Source: Oceanobacillus manasiensis
Lineage (GTDB): Bacteria; Bacillota; Bacilli; Bacillales; Amphibacillaceae
Reading direction: 5' to 3'
Assembly: GCF_000724085.1 (NCBI RefSeq)
Contig: NZ_CCDL010000001.1
Span: forward strand, 992,001 to 1,056,000
Length of the DNA stretch: 64,000 nucleotides
The position numbers and the translations under genes were made by a program. The notes below the pieces were generated by a model. The model was not told where the DNA came from. It saw only the letters and a list, made by a program, of their open reading frames with translations, and made no database searches. The number at the start of each line of letters is the position of its first letter. Positions within the stretch are counted from its first letter, which is position 1. Shown here piece after piece: positions 1 to 9,143 of this stretch.

Positions 1-1
1 C

Positions 2-2020
2 GGAAGTGCGCTTGTACTTCAGCGTGTGGATGAGGAGTTTGGCTATGGGAATGCAAACCGGGTTAATCATGCGAAAAACTTAATGCTAAATACGTCAACA
101 CCAGTTGATTTTGATGGTGCTCCTGTCTCACCACGACGCCAGGGTGCTGGATTGATGCAAATCCATGCTGCACTATCAACGCCAGTAGTGGTGACAGAAT
201 CAGCATCTAATGAAGCGAAAGTAGCTTTAAAAGAGATTAATAGTAATGAAGTGACATTTGAATTAACAGCAGAAAACTATTCGGATGAAGCTGTTACGTA
301 CGATGTGTCGGCAAATGCACAAACAGATACACCCGTTAATGGTGGAAGCGCCATTGTTACAGCACCAAATATGTTTGGTGGAAATGACCTTGGTGACATC
401 GCTACTGTAAACGGCGAGCCACTATCAACAATTGAAGTTCCGGCTAATGGACAGACAAGCCTTGAAGTAAGCATTGATCTTAGTGGAGTAGACGCTTCAC
501 TTGCAGAAATTTTCACTAATGGGTATTGGGTAGAAGGGTTTGTTACGTTTACAGACCCAACTGATATGAACCCAGAATTAACCGTACCGTATGTAGGCTT
601 CAAAGGCGCTTGGGATGATGCACCAATCTTTGATACACCATTATGGGATGCAAGCTCATTCTATGGCATGACAGGTATCGCTACGGATACTGGTGGAGGT
701 AGCTATGGATTCCTTGGTGAAAACTTAGAAACTGGCGAATTTGATCCGGAAAAGATAGCCTTCTCACCAAATGGGAATGGAGTCCAAGACAATGCGTTGC
801 TTATTCTTTCCTTCCTGCGAAATGCAAAAGAAGCGAAATTTAATGTACTAGACGAAGACAAAAAGGTCGTACGGACTATCCGATTAGAATCAGATTTACG
901 TAAAAACTACTACGATGGTGGGCGTGCCCCTGAGTATTCCTTGTCAGCAAACCGGGCTTGGGATGGAAAAATTAACAACAAGTTAGCTGAAGATGGACAG
1001 TACTATTTGCAAGTAGAAGCAGTTATTGATTATCAAGATGCGGAAAAACAAACATTAGATCTACCAGTAATTCTTGATACAACAGCTCCTGAAGTAGATG
1101 CAACCATTGATCAAGACGGCGAAGTACTAACAGTGGCTGTAGATGATGGTGAAGGTAGTGGACTTGCTACATGGGACGTGCTTGTGGACGGTGAATCTGT
1201 GCTGGAAACACCTTATACAGAAAGTGTAACAGAACATGAACTGACAGATTTTGATGCTGAAAGCACTGTAACCGTGGTAGCAACAGACTATGCAGGAAAT
1301 GAGCAGGAAGAAGAGGCAGTAGTTGAAGAGCCAGCAGATACAACTGTACCAGATTTACATTTACTCACACCGGAACTGTTAGAGGCGTATGATTCAAGAG
1401 AAGTGCTCTTCTCTGGTTATGTAACAGATGAATCAGGGGTGAAAGAGGTCACGGTAGATGGGCAACAAGCTGAACTTGTCTACAATGAAGAAGAGGATCG
1501 TTATGACTTCTCTCTAACTCTTTCACATAAAAAGGATGACTTCTACTTCCGTCACATTAAAGCAGTAGACAATGCCGGAAATGAAACAGAAATCGGCAGA
1601 AGATATTTCGTTGACACAGAAGCAGCCACAATAAAAGTTAAGGCACCAAAGAAAACGAAAGAGGATAGCGTAACGGTTTCAGCAACGATCAAAGACAATT
1701 TTGATGATATTAATCTATATGTAAATGGGAACCATGTCTTTACACATGACATCTCCTCACCATATGGCAAAAAACGCTTTAAAGAGACAATCGAAGACAT
1801 TGAGCTTAATCTAGAGGACGGAGAAAATGTTTTCGAATTCAAAGTAGTAGACCTAGCTGGTCATGAGACAGTGGAAGAAGTCGTGATTACAAAGCAAGCT
1901 AAAAAGGAAAAAGAGAAGGACAAGGGAAAAGATAAGGACAAAGAGAAGTACGATTTTGTTGGCTATATCTTTGAGCGAGTATTCTCCTTTATCGGCAAGC
2001 TTTGGAGCATTTTTGGATAG
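2..2020 (+). CDS. 3' part of a secreted S8 (subtilisin-like) cell-envelope protease
   Basis: The frame is open from the window edge, so the N-terminus and the catalytic domain are missing. About 672 residues are visible. The first ones (SPRRQGAGLMQIHAAL) match the end of the catalytic domain of Vpr/lactocepin/C5a-peptidase-type subtilases. An Fn3-like region ending in PYVGFKGAW follows, then the FSPNGNGVQD...FLRNAK block typical of C5a-peptidase-like Fn3 domains, and then two or three Ig-like modules with DxSGVxxVTV repeats. The C-terminus is a Lys/Glu/Asp-rich linker followed by a short hydrophobic, amphipathic tail; there is no LPXTG motif. The likely role is extracellular protein degradation at the cell surface. 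A terminator follows at once. Family assignment is good, but substrate and exact name cannot be given without the catalytic half. Confidence 0.82.
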   Translation, partial: GSALVLQRVDEEFGYGNANRVNHAKNLMLNTSTPVDFDGAPVSPRRQGAGLMQIHAALSTPVVVTESASNEAKVALKEINSNEVTFELTAENYSDEAVTYDVSANAQTDTPVNGGSAIVTAPNMFGGNDLGDIATVNGEPLSTIEVPANGQTSLEVSIDLSGVDASLAEIFTNGYWVEGFVTFTDPTDMNPELTVPYVGFKGAWDDAPIFDTPLWDASSFYGMTGIATDTGGGSYGFLGENLETGEFDPEKIAFSPNGNGVQDNALLILSFLRNAKEAKFNVLDEDKKVVRTIRLESDLRKNYYDGGRAPEYSLSANRAWDGKINNKLAEDGQYYLQVEAVIDYQDAEKQTLDLPVILDTTAPEVDATIDQDGEVLTVAVDDGEGSGLATWDVLVDGESVLETPYTESVTEHELTDFDAESTVTVVATDYAGNEQEEEAVVEEPADTTVPDLHLLTPELLEAYDSREVLFSGYVTDESGVKEVTVDGQQAELVYNEEEDRYDFSLTLSHKKDDFYFRHIKAVDNAGNETEIGRRYFVDTEAATIKVKAPKKTKEDSVTVSATIKDNFDDINLYVNGNHVFTHDISSPYGKKRFKETIEDIELNLEDGENVFEFKVVDLAGHETVEEVVITKQAKKEKEKDKGKDKDKEKYDFVGYIFERVFSFIGKLWSIFG

Positions 2021-2030
2021 GTAATAGTGA

Positions 2031-2068
2031 AAACCAGCATTCCAATTACTTGGGTGCTGGTTTTTTAC
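2031..2068 (+). terminator. intrinsic terminator of the protease gene
   Basis: A perfect 9-bp stem (AAACCAGCA with TGCTGGTTT) is followed directly by a T-run. It lies 11 bases after the stop codon. Confidence 0.85.
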
Positions 2069-2120
2069 TTTGGTTTACGTGTAAGGAATTGGAGAGATTA
2101 AGATAACTAAGGGTGGGGGG

Positions 2121-2200
2121 AAGAGAATCAACCAAGTTGGGGAGAGAATCAATCAAGTTTGAGAGAGAATCAACCAAGATGGACAAGCTATCAACCTACA
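2121..2200 (+). repeat. short array of the 21-bp AATCAACCAAG repeat (array 1)
   Basis: Three clear units and a decayed fourth share the core AATCAACCAAG (variant AATCAATCAAG), each preceded by GAGAG and followed by a G/T-rich tail. The same core, with the same orientation, forms larger arrays near 39.3, 40.7 and 46.4 kb. No start codon with a ribosome site lies in it. The rest of this 455-bp gap holds the terminator before it and a leader and promoter after it. Confidence 0.75.
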
Positions 2201-2409
2201 GTTCCACTAATCAATCTGATCAGGTCAGTGCCACCAACATTCATCGCTTATTTTGCGATTAGGGAGTCGAATAGATTAAATTCAGGCAAATATAAATAAA
2301 ATTGCTTGTAATTTACGCTAAGTAAAATCACAAATGTAAAATGCCCTTATATGTTGTTTGATACTGTCACATGCTTACATATGCGGAAATAGCTTAGAAA
2401 TTATATGTT

Positions 2410-2450
2410 TGGTATAATTTTTTAGATAGTAGGCAGATTAGTAACTGCCT
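2410..2450 (+). promoter_or_regulatory. extended -10 promoter and leader hairpin of the permease gene
   Basis: TGGTATAAT at 2410-2418 is an extended -10 box; no good -35 is seen. A 6-bp inverted repeat (AGGCAG/CTGCCT, 2431-2450) follows in the presumed leader, ahead of the AAGGAGA ribosome site at about 2462. Confidence 0.45.
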
Positions 2451-2475
2451 AAAAATATATTTAAGGAGACCAATT

Positions 2476-3936
2476 ATGGAGGAAAGAACGACACTGAAAA
2501 AGTCATTAAAGGCACATTGGGTTTGGGCAATTGCCCTCGGCTCATCGATCGGATGGGGTGCATTTGTGCAGCCTACTACGTGGATGTCAACTGCTGGACC
2601 AATGGGGGTTATCCTCGGTTTTGGAATTGGTGCCGTTCTAATGATGTTAATTGCGGTAAGTTACGGCTTTCTTATTAAAAGTTTTCCAGTATCTGGTGGG
2701 GAGTTCGCCTATGCTTTTATTAGTCTCGGTAGAACACATGCATTCATCAGCGGATGGTTTCTAACGCTCGGTTACATATGTATTGTAGCTTTAAATGCTT
2801 CGGCATTTGCCTTAATGTTTAAATTTGTTTTCCCTGCACTTATAGAAAATCTTCATTTATACCAGATTGCGGGCTGGGATGTTTATGGAATGGAAATTAT
2901 CATCGCATCCGTCGCACTAGGTGTGTTTGGTTATTTTAATGTCCGAGGTACTGGCATTTCAGGACGTATGCAATTTATCTTTTGTAGTATTATGATTCTC
3001 AGTATTGTAGCCATCACCTTTATGGTCGGCGGGCACCCAGGGGCCGGCCTGTCTAATGTGCAACCAAGTTTTCCAGCAGAAACAACAGCATTTGCAGCGA
3101 TTATATCAATTGTAGCAATTGCACCGTGGGCTTATGTTGGCTTTGACAATGTGCCACAGGCAGCAGAGGAATTTCACTTTTCCTCTAAAAAAGCATTTTC
3201 TTTAATCATTTTAGCTATTTTCTTTGCAGCAGTATTGTATAGTTTAATGATTCTTGCCACAGCCATGATCCGACCATGGGAAGGGCTTGTCGCTGAAACC
3301 CATGTTTGGGGAACAGGAGCCGCAATCGAGGAATTATTAGGAACGATGGGTCTTGTCTTACTTGTAACAGCCTTAACAATGGGCGTGTTCACTGGACTTA
3401 ACGGTTTCATCATCTCATCAAGTAGATTACTGTTCGCGATGTCTCGTGCGAAAATATTGCCGGAAGCATTTTCTAAGCTTCATCCTAAACATAAAACTCC
3501 TTATGTTGGTATTATTTTTACAGTAATTGTATCTATGTTTGCACCTTGGTTCGGTCGTGAAGCATTATTATGGGTTGTGGACATGTCTTCTATCGGTGTG
3601 ACCATTGCCTATTTCTACACCTGCTTTACAGCATTTTCTTTGTTTAGAACGAAGAAAGATGCAAACTTTAATGAGAAAAAACATACTGTCTCTCCTTTGA
3701 AAAAGACAGTGGCTGCTATTGGAATGCTGGCAAGTCTTGTATTCCTTGGGTTACTACTAATTCCTGGCTCACCAGCTTTTCTTGGAATTGAATCTAGGGT
3801 TGCGTTAGGGGCTTGGATTGTCTTAGGTCTTATCTTCTACCTAATAAAAAGGAAAGAATTTAATAAGATTCCTAAAGAGGAACTTAACTATCTCATTACT
3901 GGTTCGAAAGAAATTGAAGCGGAGAATCGGAGTTAA
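2476..3936 (+). CDS. APC-superfamily amino acid permease
   Basis: A 486-residue polytopic membrane protein. The N-terminus has the hallmark first-helix motif IALGSSIGWGAFVQP, where an unwound Gly-rich segment binds substrate in APC transporters. About 12 hydrophobic segments follow. The expected function is uptake or exchange of an amino acid or amine at the cytoplasmic membrane; the substrate cannot be read from the sequence. The start is set by AAGGAGA eight bases upstream. It is a single-gene unit: its own promoter precedes it and a strong two-way terminator separates it from the convergent dehydrogenase gene. Confidence 0.85.
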   Translation: MEERTTLKKSLKAHWVWAIALGSSIGWGAFVQPTTWMSTAGPMGVILGFGIGAVLMMLIAVSYGFLIKSFPVSGGEFAYAFISLGRTHAFISGWFLTLGYICIVALNASAFALMFKFVFPALIENLHLYQIAGWDVYGMEIIIASVALGVFGYFNVRGTGISGRMQFIFCSIMILSIVAITFMVGGHPGAGLSNVQPSFPAETTAFAAIISIVAIAPWAYVGFDNVPQAAEEFHFSSKKAFSLIILAIFFAAVLYSLMILATAMIRPWEGLVAETHVWGTGAAIEELLGTMGLVLLVTALTMGVFTGLNGFIISSSRLLFAMSRAKILPEAFSKLHPKHKTPYVGIIFTVIVSMFAPWFGREALLWVVDMSSIGVTIAYFYTCFTAFSLFRTKKDANFNEKKHTVSPLKKTVAAIGMLASLVFLGLLLIPGSPAFLGIESRVALGAWIVLGLIFYLIKRKEFNKIPKEELNYLITGSKEIEAENRS

Positions 3937-3946
3937 TAAGTATCAT

Positions 3947-3980
3947 AAAAATGCATTCCCAGTTTGGGAATGCATTTTTT
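3947..3980. terminator. bidirectional terminator
   Basis: A 15-bp perfect stem around GCATTCCCA/TGGGAATGC has an A-run on the left and a T-run on the right, so it can serve both the permease (+) and the convergent nucleotide-sugar dehydrogenase (-). Confidence 0.9.
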
Positions 3981-3993
3981 ATATAAAGTATTA

Positions 3994-5304
3994 TTATAAA
4001 CTCCAGTAAATAAAGCCTTTTTCTTCGGCGGTTTCCCTATTAAAAATACTTTTAACGTCAATAAGAACTTTTTGCTCATTGAAGAGTGAAGAAATAGTTT
4101 CCAAATTATAGCTTTGTTTCAGCTCTTCATGAGGTACAGCGAATACGAAACAGTCAAGGTCTTTAAGGTCTCCTTGTTTTACCAAGTCAATTCCGAACTC
4201 ATTTTTCACCGCCTCTGTTTCTGCGACAGGGTCATGAACAAGAACATCGACTCCATATTCTTTCAACTCGTTTATAATGTCAATTATTTTTGTATTGCGG
4301 ACATCCCCCACATTTTCTTTAAATGTGATACCTAGGATAGCAACCTTTGCTCCATCGATGTTTTGTTTCGCATTAATCATTTTCTTGATAATATTGCTTG
4401 CAATATATTTACCCATATCATCATTTATCTTTCTTCCAGAAAGTATAATTTGAGAATGATAACCCAATTGTTCAGCCTTATAGGTGAAATAATATGGGTC
4501 AACTCCAATACAATGCCCACCAACAAGACCTGGTGTGAACTTTAAGAAATTCCATTTTGTTCCGGCGGCCTTAAGAACAGCATTTGTGTCTATATCCATT
4601 TTGTTGAACACCATAGATAACTCATTCATAAAAGCAATGTTAATATCACGCTGAGAGTTCTCAATAACTTTGGCAGCTTCTGCTACTTTAATGGACTCTG
4701 CCTCATGAACGCCTGCTTCGATAATAGAACCGTATACTTCAGAAATTTCCCTTAGTGCTTCTTTGTCAGAACCAGAAACAATTTTGACAATCTTAGTGAG
4801 TGTATTTACTTTATCGCCTGGGTTAATTCGCTCTGGTGAATAGCCAACCTTGAAATCTTCACCGTATTTAAGACCTGATACTTCTTCAAGTATAGGAATA
4901 CATACTTCCTCTGTTGTACCAGGGTAAACAGTCGATTCATAGATGACATAAGAGCCTTTTGTAAGGTTTCTCCCAACTGTCTCACTCGCACCAATGACTG
5001 GGCTTAGGTTAGGCGTTTTATCCGTGTTGATAGGAGTCGGTACCGCTACAACATGAAACTTACATGCTTTTAATTCTTCCTCATTATTTGTAAATGTCAT
5101 GCTAGTTTTTCGGATCATCTCATCCCCGACTTCGTCAGTAACATCATGGCCATTGCGATATTGGTTTAATTTTTCTTCACTTATATCAAAGCCTACCACA
5201 TCATATTTTTTAGCAAATTCAATAGCCAGGGGTAGCCCTACATATCCTAACCCGATTACAGATATTTTCTCATCTTTGTTTTGTATCTCTTTAAATAAAC
5301 TCAT
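3994..5304 (-). CDS. UDP-N-acetyl-hexosamine-type 6-dehydrogenase (TviB/WbpA/WecC family)
   Basis: NAD-dependent nucleotide-sugar dehydrogenase of 436 residues. An N-terminal Rossmann motif (VIGLGYVGLPLA), the PTPI segment, and the active-site loop GGHCIGVDPYY with the catalytic Cys place it with enzymes that oxidise C6 of UDP-HexNAc sugars rather than with UDP-glucose dehydrogenase, which has GGSCFPKD. The product would be a UDP-N-acetyl-hexosaminuronate for a surface polymer. The frame is open 24 codons further upstream, but AAGGAAGG lies 8 bases before the ATG at 5304, which I take as the start. It is divergent from gtaB. Exact substrate (GlcNAc, GalNAc or ManNAc) is uncertain. Confidence 0.85.
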   Translation of the reverse strand: MSLFKEIQNKDEKISVIGLGYVGLPLAIEFAKKYDVVGFDISEEKLNQYRNGHDVTDEVGDEMIRKTSMTFTNNEEELKACKFHVVAVPTPINTDKTPNLSPVIGASETVGRNLTKGSYVIYESTVYPGTTEEVCIPILEEVSGLKYGEDFKVGYSPERINPGDKVNTLTKIVKIVSGSDKEALREISEVYGSIIEAGVHEAESIKVAEAAKVIENSQRDINIAFMNELSMVFNKMDIDTNAVLKAAGTKWNFLKFTPGLVGGHCIGVDPYYFTYKAEQLGYHSQIILSGRKINDDMGKYIASNIIKKMINAKQNIDGAKVAILGITFKENVGDVRNTKIIDIINELKEYGVDVLVHDPVAETEAVKNEFGIDLVKQGDLKDLDCFVFAVPHEELKQSYNLETISSLFNEQKVLIDVKSIFNRETAEEKGFIYWSL

Positions 5305-5325
5305 ACTAATAACCTTCCTTCTTTC

Positions 5326-5342
5326 ATTACCAATTTGGTAAT
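5326..5342. promoter_or_regulatory. perfect palindrome in the dehydrogenase leader, possible operator
   Basis: ATTACCAA-T-TTGGTAAT is an exact 8+1+8 inverted repeat placed about 22 bases upstream of the start codon of the minus-strand dehydrogenase gene, just upstream of its ribosome site. It is too short and lacks the T-run for a terminator, so a regulator site is plausible. Confidence 0.4.
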
Positions 5343-5432
5343 CGCTATTTATACTCGTTAGAACTAGTAATGACAAGCTATCCTATATTATACATCTTTA
5401 ATCGAGCTATTACGATTATTTTGGAGTAAAAA

Positions 5433-5461
5433 TTGGACTGCTATACAGCATATGATAAACT
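5433..5461 (+). promoter_or_regulatory. sigma-A-type promoter of gtaB
   Basis: TTGGAC (5433-5438), a 17-bp spacer and TAAACT (5456-5461) with an upstream TG. A TATAAT at 5462-5467 is an alternative -10 without a well-spaced -35. Confidence 0.5.
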
Positions 5462-5519
5462 TATAATGACAAAATAACACAATTAATCTCGACTTGTTAA
5501 AGATAAAGGAGATATATAT

Positions 5520-6407
5520 ATGAAGGTGAAAAAAGCTATAATTCCGGCCGCCGGATTAGGAACGAGATTTTTACCTGCCACGAAGGCACAGCCTAAAGAA
5601 ATGCTGCCAATAGTGGATAAACCTACCATTCAATATATTGTGGAAGAAGCTGTTGCTTCTGGTATAGAAGATATTATTATTGTTTCTGGAAGAGGAAAAA
5701 GGGCAATTGAGGACCATTTTGATACGTCCTACGAGTTAGAAGAGACGTTAGCAAGAAAGCAAAAAAACGAGCTACTGGAAATGGTACAGTCCATTTCTAA
5801 ATTAGCAAACATCCATTATATAAGACAAAAAGAACCAAATGGATTAGGTCATGCTATCCTCTGTGCTGCACGTTTTATTGGGGATGAGCCTTTTGCAGTG
5901 TTACTGGGTGATGATATTGTCGAATCTGAACAGCCTTGCCTTGGCCAGTTAATGGATGTATTTGCAGAGAATGAACATTCAGTAGTCGGAGTCCAGCAAG
6001 TACCAGAGGAAGATTTATCAAAGTACGGTATTATTGAGCCATTAAGTAGCGAAGATTATGGGGACCCCGTACGTCGAATAGCATCTTTAATCGAGAAACC
6101 TTCCATTGAAGATGCACCATCAAATCTAGCTATTATGGGAAGATATGTATTAACTCCAAATATTTTTAAGGTGCTTCATAACCAAGCTCCAGGAAAAGAT
6201 AATGAAATACAGTTAACTGATGCGATTAAAACACTGAACGAAACAGAGCCCGTCTTCTCTTATCGATTTGACGGTACAAGACATGATATTGGAGGGAAAT
6301 TAGGCTTTATAAAAGCGACCATAGATTTTGCTCTGCATAGAGATGACTTGCGAGAAGATGTAAGAGCATATATGGAAGCGAAGTTGTTTGACTTAGGAAA
6401 AAAATAG
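5520..6407 (+). CDS. gtaB: UTP-glucose-1-phosphate uridylyltransferase
   Basis: Makes UDP-glucose from UTP and glucose-1-phosphate in the cytoplasm. The 295-residue length is normal for GalU/GtaB. The nucleotide-binding loop [15 protein letters not shown] sits at residues 9-23, followed by [11 protein letters not shown] and later LLGDD and EKP motifs. AAGGAG lies 8 bases before the ATG. It is followed after 11 bases by UDP-glucose dehydrogenase, so the pair converts glucose-1-phosphate to UDP-glucuronate, the donor for teichuronic acid-type polymers. B. subtilis has a separate gtaB; here its placement beside ugd and the polymer operon suggests dedicated supply. Confidence 0.95.
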   Translation: MKVKKAIIPAAGLGTRFLPATKAQPKEMLPIVDKPTIQYIVEEAVASGIEDIIIVSGRGKRAIEDHFDTSYELEETLARKQKNELLEMVQSISKLANIHYIRQKEPNGLGHAILCAARFIGDEPFAVLLGDDIVESEQPCLGQLMDVFAENEHSVVGVQQVPEEDLSKYGIIEPLSSEDYGDPVRRIASLIEKPSIEDAPSNLAIMGRYVLTPNIFKVLHNQAPGKDNEIQLTDAIKTLNETEPVFSYRFDGTRHDIGGKLGFIKATIDFALHRDDLREDVRAYMEAKLFDLGKK

Positions 6408-6418
6408 AGGTGTAAGAA

Positions 6419-7729
6419 ATGAAAATTGCAGTAATAGGAACAGGATACGTAGGACTCGTAACAGGTGTTACATTATCCGAAATTGGGCATCAAGTTACAT
6501 GTGTTGACGTTGATAAAGAAAAAGTAAATACATTAAACAAAGGAGTTAGTCCCATTTATGAAGAAGGACTGACAGAACTTCTTGAAAAGAACCTAGAACG
6601 AGGGACTCTAACCTTCACGGCAGATTATGACGAAGGAATGCTAGGCAAGGACATCATTTATCTTACAGTAGGTACTCCACAAGGTAAGGATGGATCAGCT
6701 GATTTAACCTATATTGATAAAGCCTGTGACTCTATAGCAGCTTCCCTTCAACAAAACGCTATCATTGTTACAAAAAGCACCGTACCAGTCGGTACAAATT
6801 CGTATATAAAAAGTAGGTTCGAGGAAAAGTTGTCATCCAACATCAAAGTTAAAATTGTATCAAATCCAGAATTTCTCAGACAAGGTTCTGCAGTCTACGA
6901 TACATTTAACGGTGACCGTATTGTAATTGGATCAGATAACACGGAGGCTTTAGAGACGATAGCAGAAGTAAATGCTCCCTTTAACTTGCCCATTGTGAAA
7001 ACAGACTTAAGAAGCGCCGAAATGATTAAGTATGCAGCCAATGCCTTTTTGGCAACTAAAATAAGCTTTATTAATGAAATAGCTAATCTTTCCGAACAAG
7101 TTGGAGCTAATGTTGATTTAGTCGCAGACGGAATAGGGATGGATAAACGAATTGGAAGAGCATTTCTAAACGCTGGAGCAGGTTTTGGTGGCTCTTGTTT
7201 TCCAAAGGATACCAATGCTCTTATTTCCATAGGAAAAGAAGTAGATTACACGATGCCTTTGTTAGAAAGTGTCATTAAAGTAAACGACAAGCAGCGAAGC
7301 ATTATTGCTGATAAAGTGATAGCAAATTATGCCGATCTTTCCGGTAAAAAGATTGCTGTGCTTGGTCTTGCCTTTAAGCCAAACACAGATGATATGCGAG
7401 ACGCACCTTCCATCCAGATCACAGAGCGTTTAATTGAACAAGGGGCGAACCTTTATGCTTACGATCCTGTGGCGATAGAGAATGCCAAAAAAGTACTTTC
7501 CGGACAGGTAGAATATTGTTCAAACATTGAGTCGGCCTTGCAGAATGCTGACATGGCGATCATTTTGACAGAGTGGCAGGAAATAAAGGATTTCCCTTTA
7601 TCGGCGTATAAGCAATATATGAAAAAGCCTGTCTTATTTGATGGGCGAAACTGTTTCACCATAGAGCAAATTAACGGTTCAGGAATAGAATATCATTCGA
7701 TTGGAAGACCTGTTGAAAAGGCTAATTAA
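6419..7729 (+). CDS. ugd: UDP-glucose 6-dehydrogenase
   Basis: Oxidises UDP-glucose to UDP-glucuronate with two NAD+. The 436-residue protein has the Rossmann motif VIGTGYVGLVTG at residues 4-15, the STVPVGT segment, and the catalytic Cys in GFGGSCFPKDT near residue 260. The C-terminal half holds the UDP-binding domain. It is equivalent to TuaD of B. subtilis teichuronic acid synthesis. It is co-directional with gtaB (11-base gap) and closed by a terminator, so gtaB-ugd is a two-gene unit upstream of the glycosyltransferase operon. Confidence 0.93.
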   Translation: MKIAVIGTGYVGLVTGVTLSEIGHQVTCVDVDKEKVNTLNKGVSPIYEEGLTELLEKNLERGTLTFTADYDEGMLGKDIIYLTVGTPQGKDGSADLTYIDKACDSIAASLQQNAIIVTKSTVPVGTNSYIKSRFEEKLSSNIKVKIVSNPEFLRQGSAVYDTFNGDRIVIGSDNTEALETIAEVNAPFNLPIVKTDLRSAEMIKYAANAFLATKISFINEIANLSEQVGANVDLVADGIGMDKRIGRAFLNAGAGFGGSCFPKDTNALISIGKEVDYTMPLLESVIKVNDKQRSIIADKVIANYADLSGKKIAVLGLAFKPNTDDMRDAPSIQITERLIEQGANLYAYDPVAIENAKKVLSGQVEYCSNIESALQNADMAIILTEWQEIKDFPLSAYKQYMKKPVLFDGRNCFTIEQINGSGIEYHSIGRPVEKAN

Positions 7730-7735
7730 TACATG

Positions 7736-7773
7736 AACACCTCTGGATCTCTGGGTTTGGGGGTGTTTGTTTT
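7736..7773 (+). terminator. intrinsic terminator after ugd
   Basis: An 8-bp stem (AACACCTC with GGGGTGTT, one G-T pair) is followed by TTGTTTTTT. It separates gtaB-ugd from the following operon. Confidence 0.75.
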
Positions 7774-7929
7774 TTGGTGAATGAGGTACTTCACAAGGAG
7801 TTTGGTAAAACACTTCCTAATTAAAAGAAAACGGCTACACGAAAAAATCCAAACCTTGGCCCACTGTTACCATGCGCTTTTCAGCAAATTTCCCGTCCTA
7901 TTTTGACAATTTATTTATTATTCTTCCTA

Positions 7930-7938
7930 TGATATAAT
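7930..7938 (+). promoter_or_regulatory. extended -10 promoter for the surface-polymer operon
   Basis: TGATATAAT is a full extended -10 box 56 bases before the first glycosyltransferase start. A TTGACA at 7903-7908 is too far (24-base spacer) to be its -35. This is the only clear promoter seen before the next 15.5 kb of co-directional genes. Confidence 0.5.
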
Positions 7939-7993
7939 TTTATATTGTTATTTTTATTTTTGTAAACTGCGAGGTCGTGAAGGAAGGCGAATC

Positions 7994-9118
7994 ATGAAGA
8001 AAATAAAAGTTATATTTTTTATCTATAGAATGGGGTCAGGCGGTGCTGCAAGAACATTTTTAAATATTATAAATAACCTTGATCGTGATAAATTTGATCC
8101 ATTACTTGTTACCTTAGACTATGAAGCAGATTACGAGAGTTATTTAAATGAAGATATCCGTTTCATAAAACTTAATACCAAACGTCTACGATCTGCAATT
8201 TTCCCTTTAGCCAAGCTAATTAGAAGGGAAAAAGCAGACATTGTTTTTAGCACTATCCCAAATTATAATACCATTGCCATTTTAGGAAGGTTGTTTTCAT
8301 TTACCAACGCTAAAAACGTGGTTAGAGAGGCAGCATACCTAGGTGGAGACTTTAAAACAAACTTGAAACTGAAAGTCTACGGTTTACTCTATACGTTATC
8401 TTCACGTGTTATTGCATTGTCAGAAGGAGTAAAGGGTAACATTGTAAAAAGATATAATGTGAAAGAAAGTAAAATAAATGTTATTTATAATCCAATTGAC
8501 ATAAAAGGCATTAAAACCGCTGCGGAAAACAAGGTGTTACCCGGAAGGGATTATCACATGTTTTCTTCAGAAAAAAAGACTATTGTGACAGCAGGAAGGC
8601 TCGTAGATGATAAAGACCACGCTACGCTAATTGATGCTTTTGCAAAAGTGCAGGAAAAAGTAGATTGCCGTCTGATCATTATGGGGGAAGGCGAGCTTGA
8701 GCAAAAGTTGAAGCAAAAAGCTACTAACTTAGCGATAGCCGACAGTGTGCATTTTATTGGCTTTCAAAAGAACCCATACTCCTTTTTCAAAAAGGCTGAT
8801 GTCTTTGTGCTTTCTTCAAAAAGGGAAGGGTTTGGCCATGTGCTAGGAGAAGCACTTGCGGTAGGGACACCGATTGTCTCCACGGATTGCAAACCAGGCG
8901 CTCAAGAAGTCTTGAATAATGGCGAGTATGGTGCTATGTGTACTGTAGGAAATGCCGAGGAAATGGCGGATAGGATTGTCGAAGTCTTAACTCTTGATCC
9001 TCCTTTAAGAGAAAGAATGGTAGAAAAAGGACACCACCGCGCAGAGCAATTTGCTGCCGAAAAGATTGTAAAGCTGTATGAAGCAGTATTTGAAGATGTA
9101 TTACAACGTAAGCGTTAA
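7994..9118 (+). CDS. glycosyltransferase family 4
   Basis: A retaining GT-B glycosyltransferase of 374 residues. The N-terminal domain has the Gly-rich GSGGAARTFLNI loop of GT4 enzymes (residues about 14-25), and the C-terminal domain has VTAGRLVDDKDHATLIDAF and the nucleotide-sugar motif KREGFGHVLGEALAVGTPIV (the E-x7-E signature). No membrane segment is seen, so it should act on the inner face of the membrane. The start has GAAGGAAGG upstream. It is the first gene of the operon; donor and acceptor cannot be told. Confidence 0.85.
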   Translation: MKKIKVIFFIYRMGSGGAARTFLNIINNLDRDKFDPLLVTLDYEADYESYLNEDIRFIKLNTKRLRSAIFPLAKLIRREKADIVFSTIPNYNTIAILGRLFSFTNAKNVVREAAYLGGDFKTNLKLKVYGLLYTLSSRVIALSEGVKGNIVKRYNVKESKINVIYNPIDIKGIKTAAENKVLPGRDYHMFSSEKKTIVTAGRLVDDKDHATLIDAFAKVQEKVDCRLIIMGEGELEQKLKQKATNLAIADSVHFIGFQKNPYSFFKKADVFVLSSKREGFGHVLGEALAVGTPIVSTDCKPGAQEVLNNGEYGAMCTVGNAEEMADRIVEVLTLDPPLRERMVEKGHHRAEQFAAEKIVKLYEAVFEDVLQRKR

Positions 9119-9143
9119 AAATATGAAAAGAGGAGTGTAGCGG

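Noticed and set aside
7903-7938. TTGACA as -35 for the polymer-operon promoter
   Set aside because: The spacer to TATAAT would be 24 bases; the extended -10 alone is more likely.
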